64,000 nucleotides of DNA from the NCBI GenBank assembly GCA_037043235.1, contig JAWRVZ010000287.1, positions 186,001 through 250,000 of the forward strand, read 5' to 3'. Source of the stretch: Rhodeus uyekii (Eukaryota; Chordata; Actinopteri; Cypriniformes; Acheilognathidae). Shown here piece by piece: positions 54,587-63,058 of the stretch. Each line of letters opens with the position of its first letter. Within the stretch, counting starts at the first letter, position 1. Under the pieces are notes generated by a model. That model worked only from the letters and a program-made list of their open reading frames with translations. It was not told where the DNA came from and searched no databases. The translations under genes and the position numbers were made by a program.

Positions 54587-54898
54587 CAGGGGTTTTCAAA
54601 GTGTCGGGCGCGCCTCCCCAGGGGGGCGCCAGAGCATGCCAGGGGAGGCGCGGAGAGTTGTAAAAAAATGATAGTCTAATAATAACTCGCCAAACTTGTA
54701 TTAAACCTCCAACCGTGCATCGTGTCCGCGTCCACCTCGCTAACCCCCCCCCCTCCCCCCCCGCCAACGATCGTGCATCGCGTCCACACCCCCCCACCCC
54801 CCATCAACAATTGCGTCGCGTTTTTTTGGGAGGGGGGGCAGCATTGGGTGAGTTGTGTCAAAAGGGAGGCCCACTGTCTCAGACTTTGAAAACCTCTG
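54587..54898. mobile_element. hAT element, 312 bp, GC-rich
   Basis: Ends CAGGGGTTTTCAAAGTGTC and AGACTTTGAAAACCTCTG; exact 8-bp duplication TTCTATAG at 54579-54586 and 54899-54906. Shorter relative of 53154-54200 in the opposite orientation. Internal C and G runs (54745-54762, 54828-54838). Confidence 0.95.
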
Positions 54899-55014
54899 TT
54901 CTATAGAGACTGTGTCTGTTCCCCTAATTAGCAAATACAAAAAAAACTCTCAAAACCGTTTAAGGGTAAAAATTGAATTGATTTACCAACTAAGAACAGA
55001 TATAACACAAATGA

Positions 55015-55647
55015 ACAAATGATAAAGCTTGGGTTACTAAATATACGATCCCTTTCCTCAATAGCACTTATTGTAAATGATATGATTACAGATCATGAAC
55101 TAGATGTGCTGTGTTTGACAAACTTGGCTAAAACCAGATGATTATATTACTTTAAATGAGTCCACCCCTCAAGATTACTGTTATAAACATGAGCCTTGTC
55201 TGAAAAGTAAAGGTGTTGCTGTAATTTATAGTAACACAATCAGTACTGCTCAAAGGTCTAATTTGAAAAATAATTATTTTGAAGTGATGGTCCTAAATGT
55301 AAAATTATCTAGTGCAAGTAATAATTCCTGTTTAACTTTTGTGCTGGCTATTCTATACAGGCCACCAGGGCACCATACAGACTTTATCAAAGAATTTGCT
55401 GATTTTCTCTCAGAATTATTTTAGTCTCAGGTGATTTTAATATCCATGTAGATAATGAAAAAGACACATTGGGATTGGCATTTAGAGACATTTTAAACTC
55501 TATTGGAGTTACACAACATGTTTCAGCACCCACTCATTCTCATAATCATACTTTAGATCTAATATTGTCGCATGGGATCAATGTTTATACTGTTCAAATT
55601 CTGCAGCAGCGCGGTGACATCTCAGATCATTACTTGCATGCGTGTAG
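55015..55647 (+). pseudogene. L2 ORF2 endonuclease, broken
   Basis: MIKLGLLNIRSLSSIALIV-like start near 55019, a two-base loss in LTETWLK, loss of four codons in GKGGGV, YRPPGHHTDF, a deletion covering MSSDKVIIV near 55425, then GDFNIHVDNEKDTLGLAFRD and HNHTLDLILSHGINV up to ISDHYLHACS, where the MITE begins. Confidence 0.8.
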
Positions 55648-55982
55648 CAGGGGCGTAGCCAGAATTTTATTTTTGAGGGGGCCCAGCTTAAAATGAGGGG
55701 GCCTGAGCATAACGTAATCGGCTGGATTCGAACCTGCGCGCAAAAATTGTAATGGATTTCTAGTCTATCGCCTTAACCTCTCAGCCAGACAAGTTGTGGT
55801 GTAATGCGCAGCGCGTTATTCTTGACTTTGGGGGTGCGTTGCGATCGTCTTGTGCAGCGGGCGATATGTGTTTTCACTTTAGTTTTCACAGTCGCAATTT
55901 TAAACAATTGAAAATCTGAGGGGCCGCACATGTAAATGAGGGGGCCCAGGCCCACCCAGGCCCCCCCGTGGCTACGCCACTG
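55648..55982. mobile_element. hAT-type MITE containing a tRNA-like sequence
   Basis: Ends CAGGGGCGTAGCCAGAATTT and GTGGCTACGCCACTG; exact 8-bp duplication GCGTGTAG at 55640-55647 and 55983-55990. Subterminal GAGGGGGCCCA motifs near both ends. The middle carries a minus-strand tRNA-Ser-like segment. Confidence 0.9.
55713..55794 (-). tRNA. tRNA-Ser(AGA)-like pseudogene inside a MITE
   Basis: On the minus strand the 82 nt follow tRNA-Ser(AGA) almost throughout. An A-box-like CTGGCTGAGAGGTTAAGGC is followed by the anticodon arm GATAGACTAGAAATCCAT with anticodon AGA (complement of 55759-55761), and the B box GCAGGTTCGAATCCAGC leads to the acceptor side CGATTACG. The variable arm has lost its G/C pairs (TACAATTTTTGCG) and the 5' acceptor strand no longer pairs well. 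It is therefore a tRNA-derived relic. A and B boxes look usable by RNA polymerase III. Confidence 0.8.
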
Positions 55983-56457
55983 GCGTGTAGATTACCTTTA
56001 GCCAAAGTCGAAAAACTAACTCCCTGACACAAATATAGTAGAACTATCACTTCTAACATCTTTATAAATAATTTATCATAATTTATAATAATATAATTTA
56101 CATTATAAAGATAAATTATCTTCCTGATCAGTTTAATCTACTCAATCTCAGATAGCCTAGAAGAACTTGATGTTGCAACAGAAACTATTAACTCTCTCTT
56201 TTCCAGAACTTTAGACACTGGTGCTCCGTTGCGCTTAAAGAAGATTAAAGAAAATAGTCCAACACCGTGGTACAACGAGCACACCCGGGCCCTCAAGAGA
56301 GCAGCCAGAAAAATGGAGCGGAGCTGGAAAAAAACTAAGCTAGAGGTTTTTCGCATTTCATGGAAAGACAGCTCTATTGCATTCAGAAAGGCCTTAAAAT
56401 CAGATAGATCTGTTTACTTTTCTACCCTCTTAGAAGAAAACAGATATAACCCTAGGT

Positions 56458-56737
56458 CAGGGGTCGGCAACCCGCGGCTTTCACCCCTGTGCTGCTCTTT
56501 CATCCCCTTCACGTAACTTGTAGCAGCGGTCTTGCTATCCGTGATCGGTTCGCTATCGCTCCGCCCACGGATGAAAGTGTTGCACCGCATGCGTGGTCGC
56601 TCCGCACCCCCCCCCCCCCCCCTCCTCAGTCAACAGTTCAGCGGAGTATCGCTTCATATATAAAACTTATATTGCGGCTCTGGACATATTTGAAATTTTT
56701 TTTTTTTGGTCCAATATGGCTCTTTCAACAGTTTGGG
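56458..56737. mobile_element. hAT element with a lost right end
   Basis: Left end CAGGGGTCGGCAACCCGCGG is a typical hAT terminal repeat. The right side reads CCAATATGGCTCTTTCAACA, the usual subterminal sequence, but the final GACCCCTG and the duplication are missing; L2 resumes at TTGATACAGTGAC. A C run lies at about 56611-56625. Confidence 0.7.
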
Positions 56738-56786
56738 TTGATACAGTGACTAAACTAACCCCAGATGCTTTTAAACAGCACAGCAG

Positions 56787-56988
56787 TTATGTGGCTTCAT
56801 TGCTCTGTCTCCTCTGAGCAATCTGAGCACCACACACCTCTGTCTGGTGTGTGGTGAGCATTCTGGCACAGGTTGCCATCGCATCATCCAGTTGGATGCT
56901 GCACACTGGTGGTTGAGATTCCCCCTCGCCCACCCCTCCCAAGCGCTTTGAGCTCTGGAAAAGCACTATATAAATGTAACTTATTATT
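56787..56988 (+). repeat. SINE or LINE 3'-tail fragment
   Basis: Contains GTTGGATGCTGCACACTGG, CAAGCGCTTTGAGCTCTGG and ends AAAGCACTATATAAATGTAA plus TTATTATTA, a 3' tail shared by fish SINEs and their partner LINEs. Inserted in the L2 linker between CAGCAG and TAATGAC. Exact family not assigned. Confidence 0.6.
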
Positions 56989-57289
56989 AATGACTTCATG
57001 GACTTCTATACTTGCAAAATTCATAATATTAGAGAGAAAATTATAACCATGCAACCATCTACTACAATATCACAAAATACAGTATTTTTTAGTGTCCCTG
57101 AAGAAAAATTCCACTCCTTCATTGCTATTGGGGAGGAAGAATTGCCTAAATTTGTTAAATCATCAAAATCAACATGTGTATATATAGACCCAATACCAAC
57201 TAAGCTACTGAAAGAGATGCTTCCAGAAATCATAGATCCTCTTCTTAATATTATTAATTCATCTTTGTCATTAGGATACTGTTATGAAT

Positions 57290-57542
57290 ACAAGCTTGTA
57301 ACGGTGCGTAGAGCATTTTTTTTGCTGTAATGCTTCTCCTATACTCAAGAGGGCTCTCCAGAGTACTAAATCTTCTGATATAAAGGTCAGAGAAAAACAG
57401 AGTAAGAGTATATTTGGTTGGAGAGAAGCATGGCCATCACTGAAATTAACTTGCCACTATAGTCCGGGTTGGGAAATGGTTGTTTTAAGCCCATCCAAAA
57501 AGGACTTCATGAGTTTCCATCTTGCCTCATGGGTGTCTTGAT
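57290..57542. other. Left flank of the DIRS element; possible LTR start
   Basis: Begins TGTTATGAATACAAG right where L2 copy H stops, which would suit an LTR start, but I find no matching end. No ORF. Confidence 0.3.
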
Positions 57543-57565
57543 GTTCCCTTTCATGGGAACTTTGA

Positions 57566-57715
57566 GCTGCGTCAGAAAACGCTAGGGGAAACCCTTGACG
57601 TCAGTCACGTGAAGATGTGTACAACCAATGAGAGAATTACGCGTGTGAATGCAAGTCGCGGGAAGTCACGTCATGAACCGAGCATAAAAGCGCACCGGAA
57701 CCCGGAAGTGACAGC
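57566..57715 (+). repeat. DIRS left inverted terminal repeat
   Basis: GCTGCGTCAGAAAACGCTAG to GGAAGTGACAGC; inverted copy at 62514-62663 with few mismatches. Contains CACGTGA, GACGTCA and a TATA-like GCATAAAAGCGC at 57680-57691 that may act as promoter. Confidence 0.95.
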
Positions 57716-57798
57716 TTTGAGTGTCTTCAGCGTGCGTGTGTCAGAGAGTTTGTGCTTGCGAGTTTCAAACCACCTTTTGGATTACGTGCGTTGTGATT

Positions 57799-59259
57799 AT
57801 GGCGGAACAGGCATTTACACCGTGTGTTTCTCCTTGTACCCGTTTCATCACGGGTAAGGACACACACAGTCAGTGCGTTGTCTGTCTGGGAGCGGAGCAC
57901 GCTCGGTCAGCGCTTGAGGGCGGTGATTGTGAGAACTGCGAGAGGTTCTCATTGCGTACTCTCCGCTCCCGTCTGGCAGTATTTGCGGATACTAACCAGA
58001 CTCGCGTTCTTCAAGGTTCTGGACCCGCTGCGGCTGAGGCTCGGCGGCATTCTCAATCTTTGGGATCGCAAATGGATCTCACGGAAGGTTGCGGGGCGGG
58101 TGAGCCCGTCTCGCAGTTCGACTGTGTTGATCCCAGTTCCAGCCGGAAGTTGGAAGCACTCGTTTCAGGCGCGGTTTCTTCCAATCCGACTGGGACTTCG
58201 GTGCTATCATTATCCTGCTCTGAGGATGAGGAAGTGATTAGCATCGATCCGGTTGAGGAGGCTTCGCCACCCTCTTCACCGGCGTATGAGGAACTGATCG
58301 AGGTCGTGACGCGAGCAGTCTCTCGTCTGGATATTAATTGGCCGTCGGAGACCAGGAACGCTCGTCCCAGGAAAAGTTGGATGAGCGTTACCTTCCAGCT
58401 CGCGTCGCTCCCCAGCGCCGGGCAATGCCTTTCTGCCAGGATCTCCATACTGAGGTATCGAGATCTTGGAAAAAGCCAGCTTCCGATAGGGTGCATACGT
58501 CGTCCAGTGCGATTGTATGCTACTCTTACCGGAGCTCATCCCTATGGTTACGGAGGGATGCCGAAGGTGGACGAGGCTCTTGCGGGATACCTTGTGCCCC
58601 AGTCGGCATCCACTATCAAAGCCCCGGCGCTCCCCACCAAACCATTGCGGGTTACATCATCATTGGTGGGGAAAGCATATTCTGCCTCTAGTCAGGCTGC
58701 AGCGTGCCTGCACACCACGGCACTGCTGCAGGCCTACCAAGCAGATTTGCTGGGCGACCTCGATCAAGGTGGCGGTATTGGTCCCGAGGCAGTGGCAGAG
58801 CTGCGTCGGGCCATGGATTAGTCTCTCCGAGCCACTAGAGAAACGGCCTTCTCTGTCGGTCGCTCCATGGCAGCTCTGGTGGCTACGGAGAGGCATTTAT
58901 GGCTCAATCTTTCAGCCATAAAAGATAAGGACAAGTTCGTTTTGTTGGACGCCCCTCTGTCCCCTTCGGGCTTGTTCGGCGACGCCGTAAAAAGCGTTGT
59001 CGATAAGTTTCAGGAGGCTGCACGGCAGCAGGTGGCGTTCAGCAAAGTCCTTCCCCGCCACCCTTCACGTGAGCCCAATAGCCAAACACGGGCTCACAGT
59101 TCCTCATACAGGGCCTCACAGAAGGAGAGTGTTGCATCTCGTTTACCTCCCCCTAATAAAGGGAGGTCGGGACAACACTCTCGGGCCCAGCCTTCTGGTA
59201 AAAGGATGGATCTGAGGAACATCTTAAATGCCAAGAAGGCTACCTCTAAGCGTTCCTGA
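57799..59259 (+). pseudogene. DIRS gag-like protein, shifted and with one stop
   Basis: Met 57799 (MAEQAFTPCVSPCTRFITGK). Near the N-terminus a Cys-rich motif CVVCLGAEHARSALEGGDCE. Serine-rich acidic middle (SLSCSEDEEVISIDPVEEAS). From about 58350 to 58520 the conserved sequence (KLDERYLPARVAP; DLHTEVSRSWKKP) is in another frame, then returns (YGGMPKVDEALAGYL). A TAG at 58819 interrupts ELRRAMD*SLRATRETAF; the same frame resumes to 59259 (ATERHLWLNLSAIKDKDK; ending KATSKRS). It overlaps the RT frame by about 30 nt. Structural role by analogy with DIRS gag. Confidence 0.8.
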
Positions 59260-61339
59260 CGCCAGAGGCAAGCCGCACCAAGGCGGTCATCTCCGTGTCC
59301 GGTTCCCGAGGGAGCCCGTCTCGGAGGCACTGCCCCCTCTGAGGAGGGTCCTAGAGCATTCCACCAGTACGGTGTCCGGAAACCCCGGCCCTGTGGTGTC
59401 TCTGCTCGTATCAGAGATCAGTCTCGAGAGACTGATTCCCTTAGTAGAGTTCCAGGCCGCATGGTTGCGTCTGCCGGGCATCTCTCAATGGGTCCTGCGC
59501 ATAGTAACCTCCGGGTACAAAATTCAATTCGGGGTTTCACCACCCCGTTTTATGGGGATCCTATCGTCCGCGGTAGGGCCCCAGCAGGCTCTGATTATGG
59601 AACAGGAAGTAGACTCTCTGTTGGAGAAAGGGGCCATCGAGTATGTGCCCCTTACAGACAGACAGTCCGGTTTCTTCAGCCGGTACTTCATAGTTCCGAA
59701 GAAGGATGGAGGGTTGCGGCCCATTCTGGATTTGCGTCTTCTAAATCGCACTATCTTGCGTCTAAAATTCAAAATGTTGACGCTCAGGCAGATTGTGACG
59801 CATATCAGGTCCGAGGACTGGTTCGTCACAATCGACCTAAAAGACGCATACTTCCACATCTCCATCCTTCCTCAGCACCGGAAGTTCCTACGGTTCGCCT
59901 TCGGGGGGAAGGCGTACCAGTATCGTGTACTTCCGTTCGGCCTATCGCTCTCACCCCGCACGTTCACGAAGGTCGTGGACGCTGCACTTGCTCCGTTGCG
60001 GTTACAAGGCATCCGTGTCCTCAATTATATAGACGATTGGCTAGTATTAGCCCAATCGTCTCAGTCAGCAGCACGTCATCGAGATGTCGTGCTCGCTCAC
60101 ATGAAGGAGCTGGGGTTAAGGTTGAACACCAAGAAGAGTGTGCTTTCTCCTGCTCAGAGAACCACCTTCTTGGGAGTCATTTGGGACTCGGAAACAATGT
60201 CTGCTCGGCTATCCCCCGGGCGCATTCATTCCATTCGTTCAATTGTCGAGGGCATAAAACTAGGCCAGCTACTCACTGTCAAACACTTTCAGAGAGTGTT
60301 GGGGCTCATGGCAGCGGCGTCCAGCGTTATACCGCTCGGCCTGCTACACATGAGACCTCTGCAGTGGTGGCTCAGGACCAAAGGGTTTTCCCCGAGGGGC
60401 AACCCGCTTCGCACAATCAAGGTCACGAGGCGATGCCTACGCACCTTGACCCTGTGGAAGAATATCTGGTTCCTGTCACAAGGCCCTGTGTTGGGGGCTC
60501 CGTCTCGACGAGTGACTCTGTCAACGGATGCCTCCCTCACAGGTTGGGGGGCGGTTCTGAGGGACCGCTCCTCACAAGGGCTTTGGAGCTTGCGGCACCA
60601 GTCCTGGCACATAAACCTGCTGGAGTTACTGGCGGTCCGCAGAGCGCTACTTGCTTTCCTCCCGGACCTAATTGGGCATCATGTCACTGTGTTCACAGAC
60701 AGCATGACAGTGGTGGCTTACATCAATCACCAGGGAGGTCTTCGCTCTCGTCCAATGTACAAATTGGTGAGACAAGTTCTTCTCTGGGCCCAGGGCAAGG
60801 TGCTCTCCCTCAGGGCAGCCCACATCCCTGGAGTCCAGAACATAGGAGCAGACTTCCTGTCGAGGCAGGGGCCGAGGCCCGGGGAATGGCGGCTCCACCC
60901 CGAGGTGGTGGAGCAGATTTGGAAGAGATTCGGGAAGGCACAGGTAGACCTGTTTGCCTCAGTCGAAAATACTCATTGCCCTCTATGGTTCTCCTTAACG
61001 TACCCAGCGCCGCTGGGGCGGGATGCCATGATGCAGGTGTGGCCGAGGCTACACTTGTACGCTTTTCCTCCGATTGTTCTGCTCCCGGGAGTTCTGGCCA
61101 AAGTTCGTCGGGACAGGGTCCGTCTCACGCTGGTGGCCCCCTTTTGGCCCAGCAGGATCTGGTTCTCGGACCTGGTATCCCTCCTAGACGGAGTCCCCTG
61201 GGAGATTCCGGTCAGGGGGGATCTTCTGTCCCAGGCGGAGGGTTGTGTTCTTCACCCCCGCCCAGAACTTCTGAAGCTGAAGGTCTGGCCCCTGAGGGGA
61301 TCCAGTTCTTCGAAACTGGTCTCACAGCCGAGGTTGTAG
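59228..61339 (+). CDS. DIRS reverse transcriptase, RNase H and downstream domain
   Basis: 703-residue open frame. RT: LEKGAIEYVPL, SRYFIVPKKDGGLRPILDLR, VTIDLKDAYFHISI, YRVLPFGLSLSPRTFTKV and the catalytic YIDD at residues 267-270 (LNYIDDWLVLA). RNase H: LSTDASLTGWGAVL, INLLELLAVRRALLAF, VTVFTDSMTVVAYINHQGG and NIGADFLSRQ. After it the segment QVDLFASVENTHCPLWFSL, LYAFPPIVLLPG and TLVAPFWPSRIW sits where DIRS elements carry a Dam-like domain; I see no firm catalytic methylase motif. The true start is uncertain. All RT and RH catalytic residues are present. Confidence 0.9.
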   Translation: MPRRLPLSVPDARGKPHQGGHLRVRFPREPVSEALPPLRRVLEHSTSTVSGNPGPVVSLLVSEISLERLIPLVEFQAAWLRLPGISQWVLRIVTSGYKIQFGVSPPRFMGILSSAVGPQQALIMEQEVDSLLEKGAIEYVPLTDRQSGFFSRYFIVPKKDGGLRPILDLRLLNRTILRLKFKMLTLRQIVTHIRSEDWFVTIDLKDAYFHISILPQHRKFLRFAFGGKAYQYRVLPFGLSLSPRTFTKVVDAALAPLRLQGIRVLNYIDDWLVLAQSSQSAARHRDVVLAHMKELGLRLNTKKSVLSPAQRTTFLGVIWDSETMSARLSPGRIHSIRSIVEGIKLGQLLTVKHFQRVLGLMAAASSVIPLGLLHMRPLQWWLRTKGFSPRGNPLRTIKVTRRCLRTLTLWKNIWFLSQGPVLGAPSRRVTLSTDASLTGWGAVLRDRSSQGLWSLRHQSWHINLLELLAVRRALLAFLPDLIGHHVTVFTDSMTVVAYINHQGGLRSRPMYKLVRQVLLWAQGKVLSLRAAHIPGVQNIGADFLSRQGPRPGEWRLHPEVVEQIWKRFGKAQVDLFASVENTHCPLWFSLTYPAPLGRDAMMQVWPRLHLYAFPPIVLLPGVLAKVRRDRVRLTLVAPFWPSRIWFSDLVSLLDGVPWEIPVRGDLLSQAEGCVLHPRPELLKLKVWPLRGSSSSKLVSQPRL

Positions 61340-62299
61340 AGACCATCCTTCAGTCCAGAGCTCCCTCCACGAGGAAACTCTACGCTCTAAAGTGGAAACT
61401 CTTCTCTGCTTGGTGTAGCGTAAGGCAGTTAAACCCAGTAACCTGTCCCGTTGGCAAAGTGCTGGAGTTCCTGCAGGAGAAGTTTGCGACAGGGTTGTCC
61501 CCCTCTACCTTGAAGGTTTATGTGGCTGCCATAGCGGCTTGCCACATACCTCTGGGTGGGGTGTCCTTGGGCAGGGACCCCCTAGTCTCTCGTTTCCTTC
61601 GTGGCACTCTAAGGCTGAGACCTGTGACACAGACCAGGGTTCCTGCCTGGGACTTGTCTTTGGTACTCCAAGGCCTGTCCCAGGCACCCTTTGAACCATT
61701 AGAGGAGCTTCCTATTAAACTCCTCTCCCTAAAGACCCTTCTTTTGCTGGCTATCACCTCGCTAAAGAGGGTTGGGGATCTTCAAGCTCTCTCGGTGGTT
61801 CCATCTTGCCTCGAGTTTGCGCCCGGGATGACGAAGGTTTTTCTTCACCCGAGGCCAGGCTATGTCCCTAAGGTTCTCACGAACGTGGCTCGGTCTATCA
61901 TGCTACAGGCCTTCTGTCCTCCCCCCTTTGACGATCATGAGCAGGAGCGAAAGAACAAGGTCTGTCCAGTACGAGTACTGGACGCTTACGTCCTCAGGAC
62001 TGCTACCTGGCGTAAGTCAAACCAACTGTTCGTTTGTTTTGGGGCCCCTGAGGGGGCTCCAGCTTCCAAACAAACCCTAAGCCGATGGATAGTCGAGGCT
62101 ATCTGTCTGGCTTATGAGTCGGCCGGACATGCTTCTCCCCTGAGGGTCCGGGCCCACTCTACTAGGAGCGTTGCGACCTCCAAGGCGTTTCTCTCAGGAG
62201 TTTCCCTTGCTGATGTTTGTGCTGCGGCTGGCTGGCTGGTCCTCACACCTTTATGAGATTCTATCAATTGGATCTCGATTCTGCTCCGGGAACGAGGGT
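61252..62299 (+). pseudogene. DIRS tyrosine recombinase, frameshifted before the catalytic Tyr
   Basis: Overlaps the end of the RT frame in another frame. N-terminal SAM-like part: AEVVETILQSRAPSTRKLYA, WCSVRQLNPV and GLSPSTLKVYVAAIAACHIP. Catalytic part: first Arg in ITSLKRVGDLQAL, then HxxR in VRAHSTRSVATSKAF. The C-terminus runs AAAGWLVLTPL and stops at 62256. In the next frame PHTFMRFYQLDL gives the nucleophile Tyr (codon 62262-62264). One base is apparently missing at about 62236, so the product lacks its Tyr. Confidence 0.9.
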
Positions 62300-62362
62300 G
62301 CTCTCTCAGTGAGCTGAGACACATCCGTAGGCCGGCGTCGCTGAGGTGACGTTGGTATAACG

Positions 62363-62465
62363 TTCCCCTAGCGTTTTCTGACGCAGCTCGAAGTTCCCAT
62401 GAAAGGGAACGTCTCGGGTTACGTATGTAACCCTGGTTCCCTGAAGGGGAACGAGACGCTGCGTC
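62363..62465 (+). repeat. DIRS internal complementary region
   Basis: 62363-62410 is the reverse complement of the left end (57543 onward) and 62411-62465 is an exact reverse complement of the right end (62656-62710). The two meet at GGGAAC/GTCTCG, which is what a circle junction would look like. It is thought to template completion of the element ends. Confidence 0.95.
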
Positions 62466-62513
62466 TTTCGCCTCAGCTCCTTGCGCCTCCGGGCCCGCTT
62501 CAGACACTCTTTT

Positions 62514-62663
62514 GCTGTCACTTCCGGGTTCCGGTGCGCTTTTATGCTCTGTTCATGACGTCACTTCACGCGACTTGCATTCACACGCGTAATTCTCTCA
62601 TTGGTTGTACACATCTTCACGTGACTGACGTCAAGGGTTTCCCCTAGCGTTTTCTGACGCAGC
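62514..62663 (-). repeat. DIRS right inverted terminal repeat
   Basis: Inverted copy of 57566-57715. Beyond it lies the palindromic end with TTCCCCTTCAGGGAACCAGG and TTACATACGTAACCC. Confidence 0.95.
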
Positions 62664-62710
62664 GTCTCGTTCCCCTTCAGGGAACCAGGGTTACATACGT
62701 AACCCGAGAC

Positions 62711-63058
62711 GATTCTTATGTTTAAACCATCAGTGGATAAAACAATTGGAGGAAATCTTTTGCATCACACGGTTCCATGTTCCATGAGAGCTATCGAACC
62801 CAATGTATGATGACAGAAACATTGTGACATTATCTACTGGACAACCAGATTGACTTTTGTTTTTCAACTCCTCGCCTTCTCTTCTCCTCTACACGAAGAC
62901 TTCTGGAGAACTGCGAATGCAATATCTTTTCTGTTATATTCTTTGGGTTTTGTACATATGATGGTTGTGTGTGGGTTATTTAATATAAACATTTTTGCAT
63001 ATAAAGTAATAATAAAGTAGTGCAAGCCTGCCAGCTGTCTGTAGTACAAAAAACTATA
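62711..63058. other. Right flank of DIRS; no gene recognised
   Basis: AT-rich. An AATAAAGTAG lies at 63009-63018. The protease frame of the next element begins soon after CTGTCTGTAG. Confidence 0.35.

Larger units (their letters stand above)
54268..57289 (+). mobile_element. L2-type LINE copy H, carrying four insertions
   Basis: Plus-strand L2 from the ORF1 esterase end through ORF2 to LSLGY in the RT fingers, where it stops at 57289. Two hAT elements (54587, 55648) with perfect duplications, a damaged hAT end (56458) and a LINE/SINE tail (56787) sit in it, and L2 can be read across each of them. Confidence 0.85.
56230..57289 (+). pseudogene. L2 ORF2 linker and RT fingers, interrupted
   Basis: LRLKKIKENSPTPWYNEHTR, EVFRISWKDSSIAFRKALKS, then the hAT and tail insertions, KIHNIREKIITMQPSTTISQ, FHSFIAIGEEELPKFVKSSK and IPTKLLKEMLPEIIDPLLNI, ending at SLGY. 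The remainder of the RT is absent. Confidence 0.8.
57543..62710 (+). mobile_element. DIRS1-like tyrosine-recombinase retrotransposon, 5.2 kb
   Basis: Gag-like protein, RT/RNase H and tyrosine recombinase in order, with 150-bp inverted terminal repeats and an internal complementary region. No integrase, no direct LTRs and no target duplication, as expected for DIRS elements, which insert a circular intermediate with the recombinase. Damage is light: frame slips and one stop in gag, and one frameshift before the recombinase Tyr. The RT frame is intact. Confidence 0.95.

Noticed and set aside
54676..54940. Several short Gly- or Pro-rich ORFs on both strands
   Set aside because: Come from C and G homopolymer runs inside the 312-bp hAT element.
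59461..61251. First two thirds of the 931-aa frame as a large protein
   Set aside because: It runs antiphase to the well-supported RT/RNase H frame and has no domain; only its end (from about 61252) is the tyrosine recombinase.
57543..62710. Ngaro-type element instead of DIRS1-like
   Set aside because: Ngaro elements have split direct repeats; here the ends are inverted and an internal complementary region is present.
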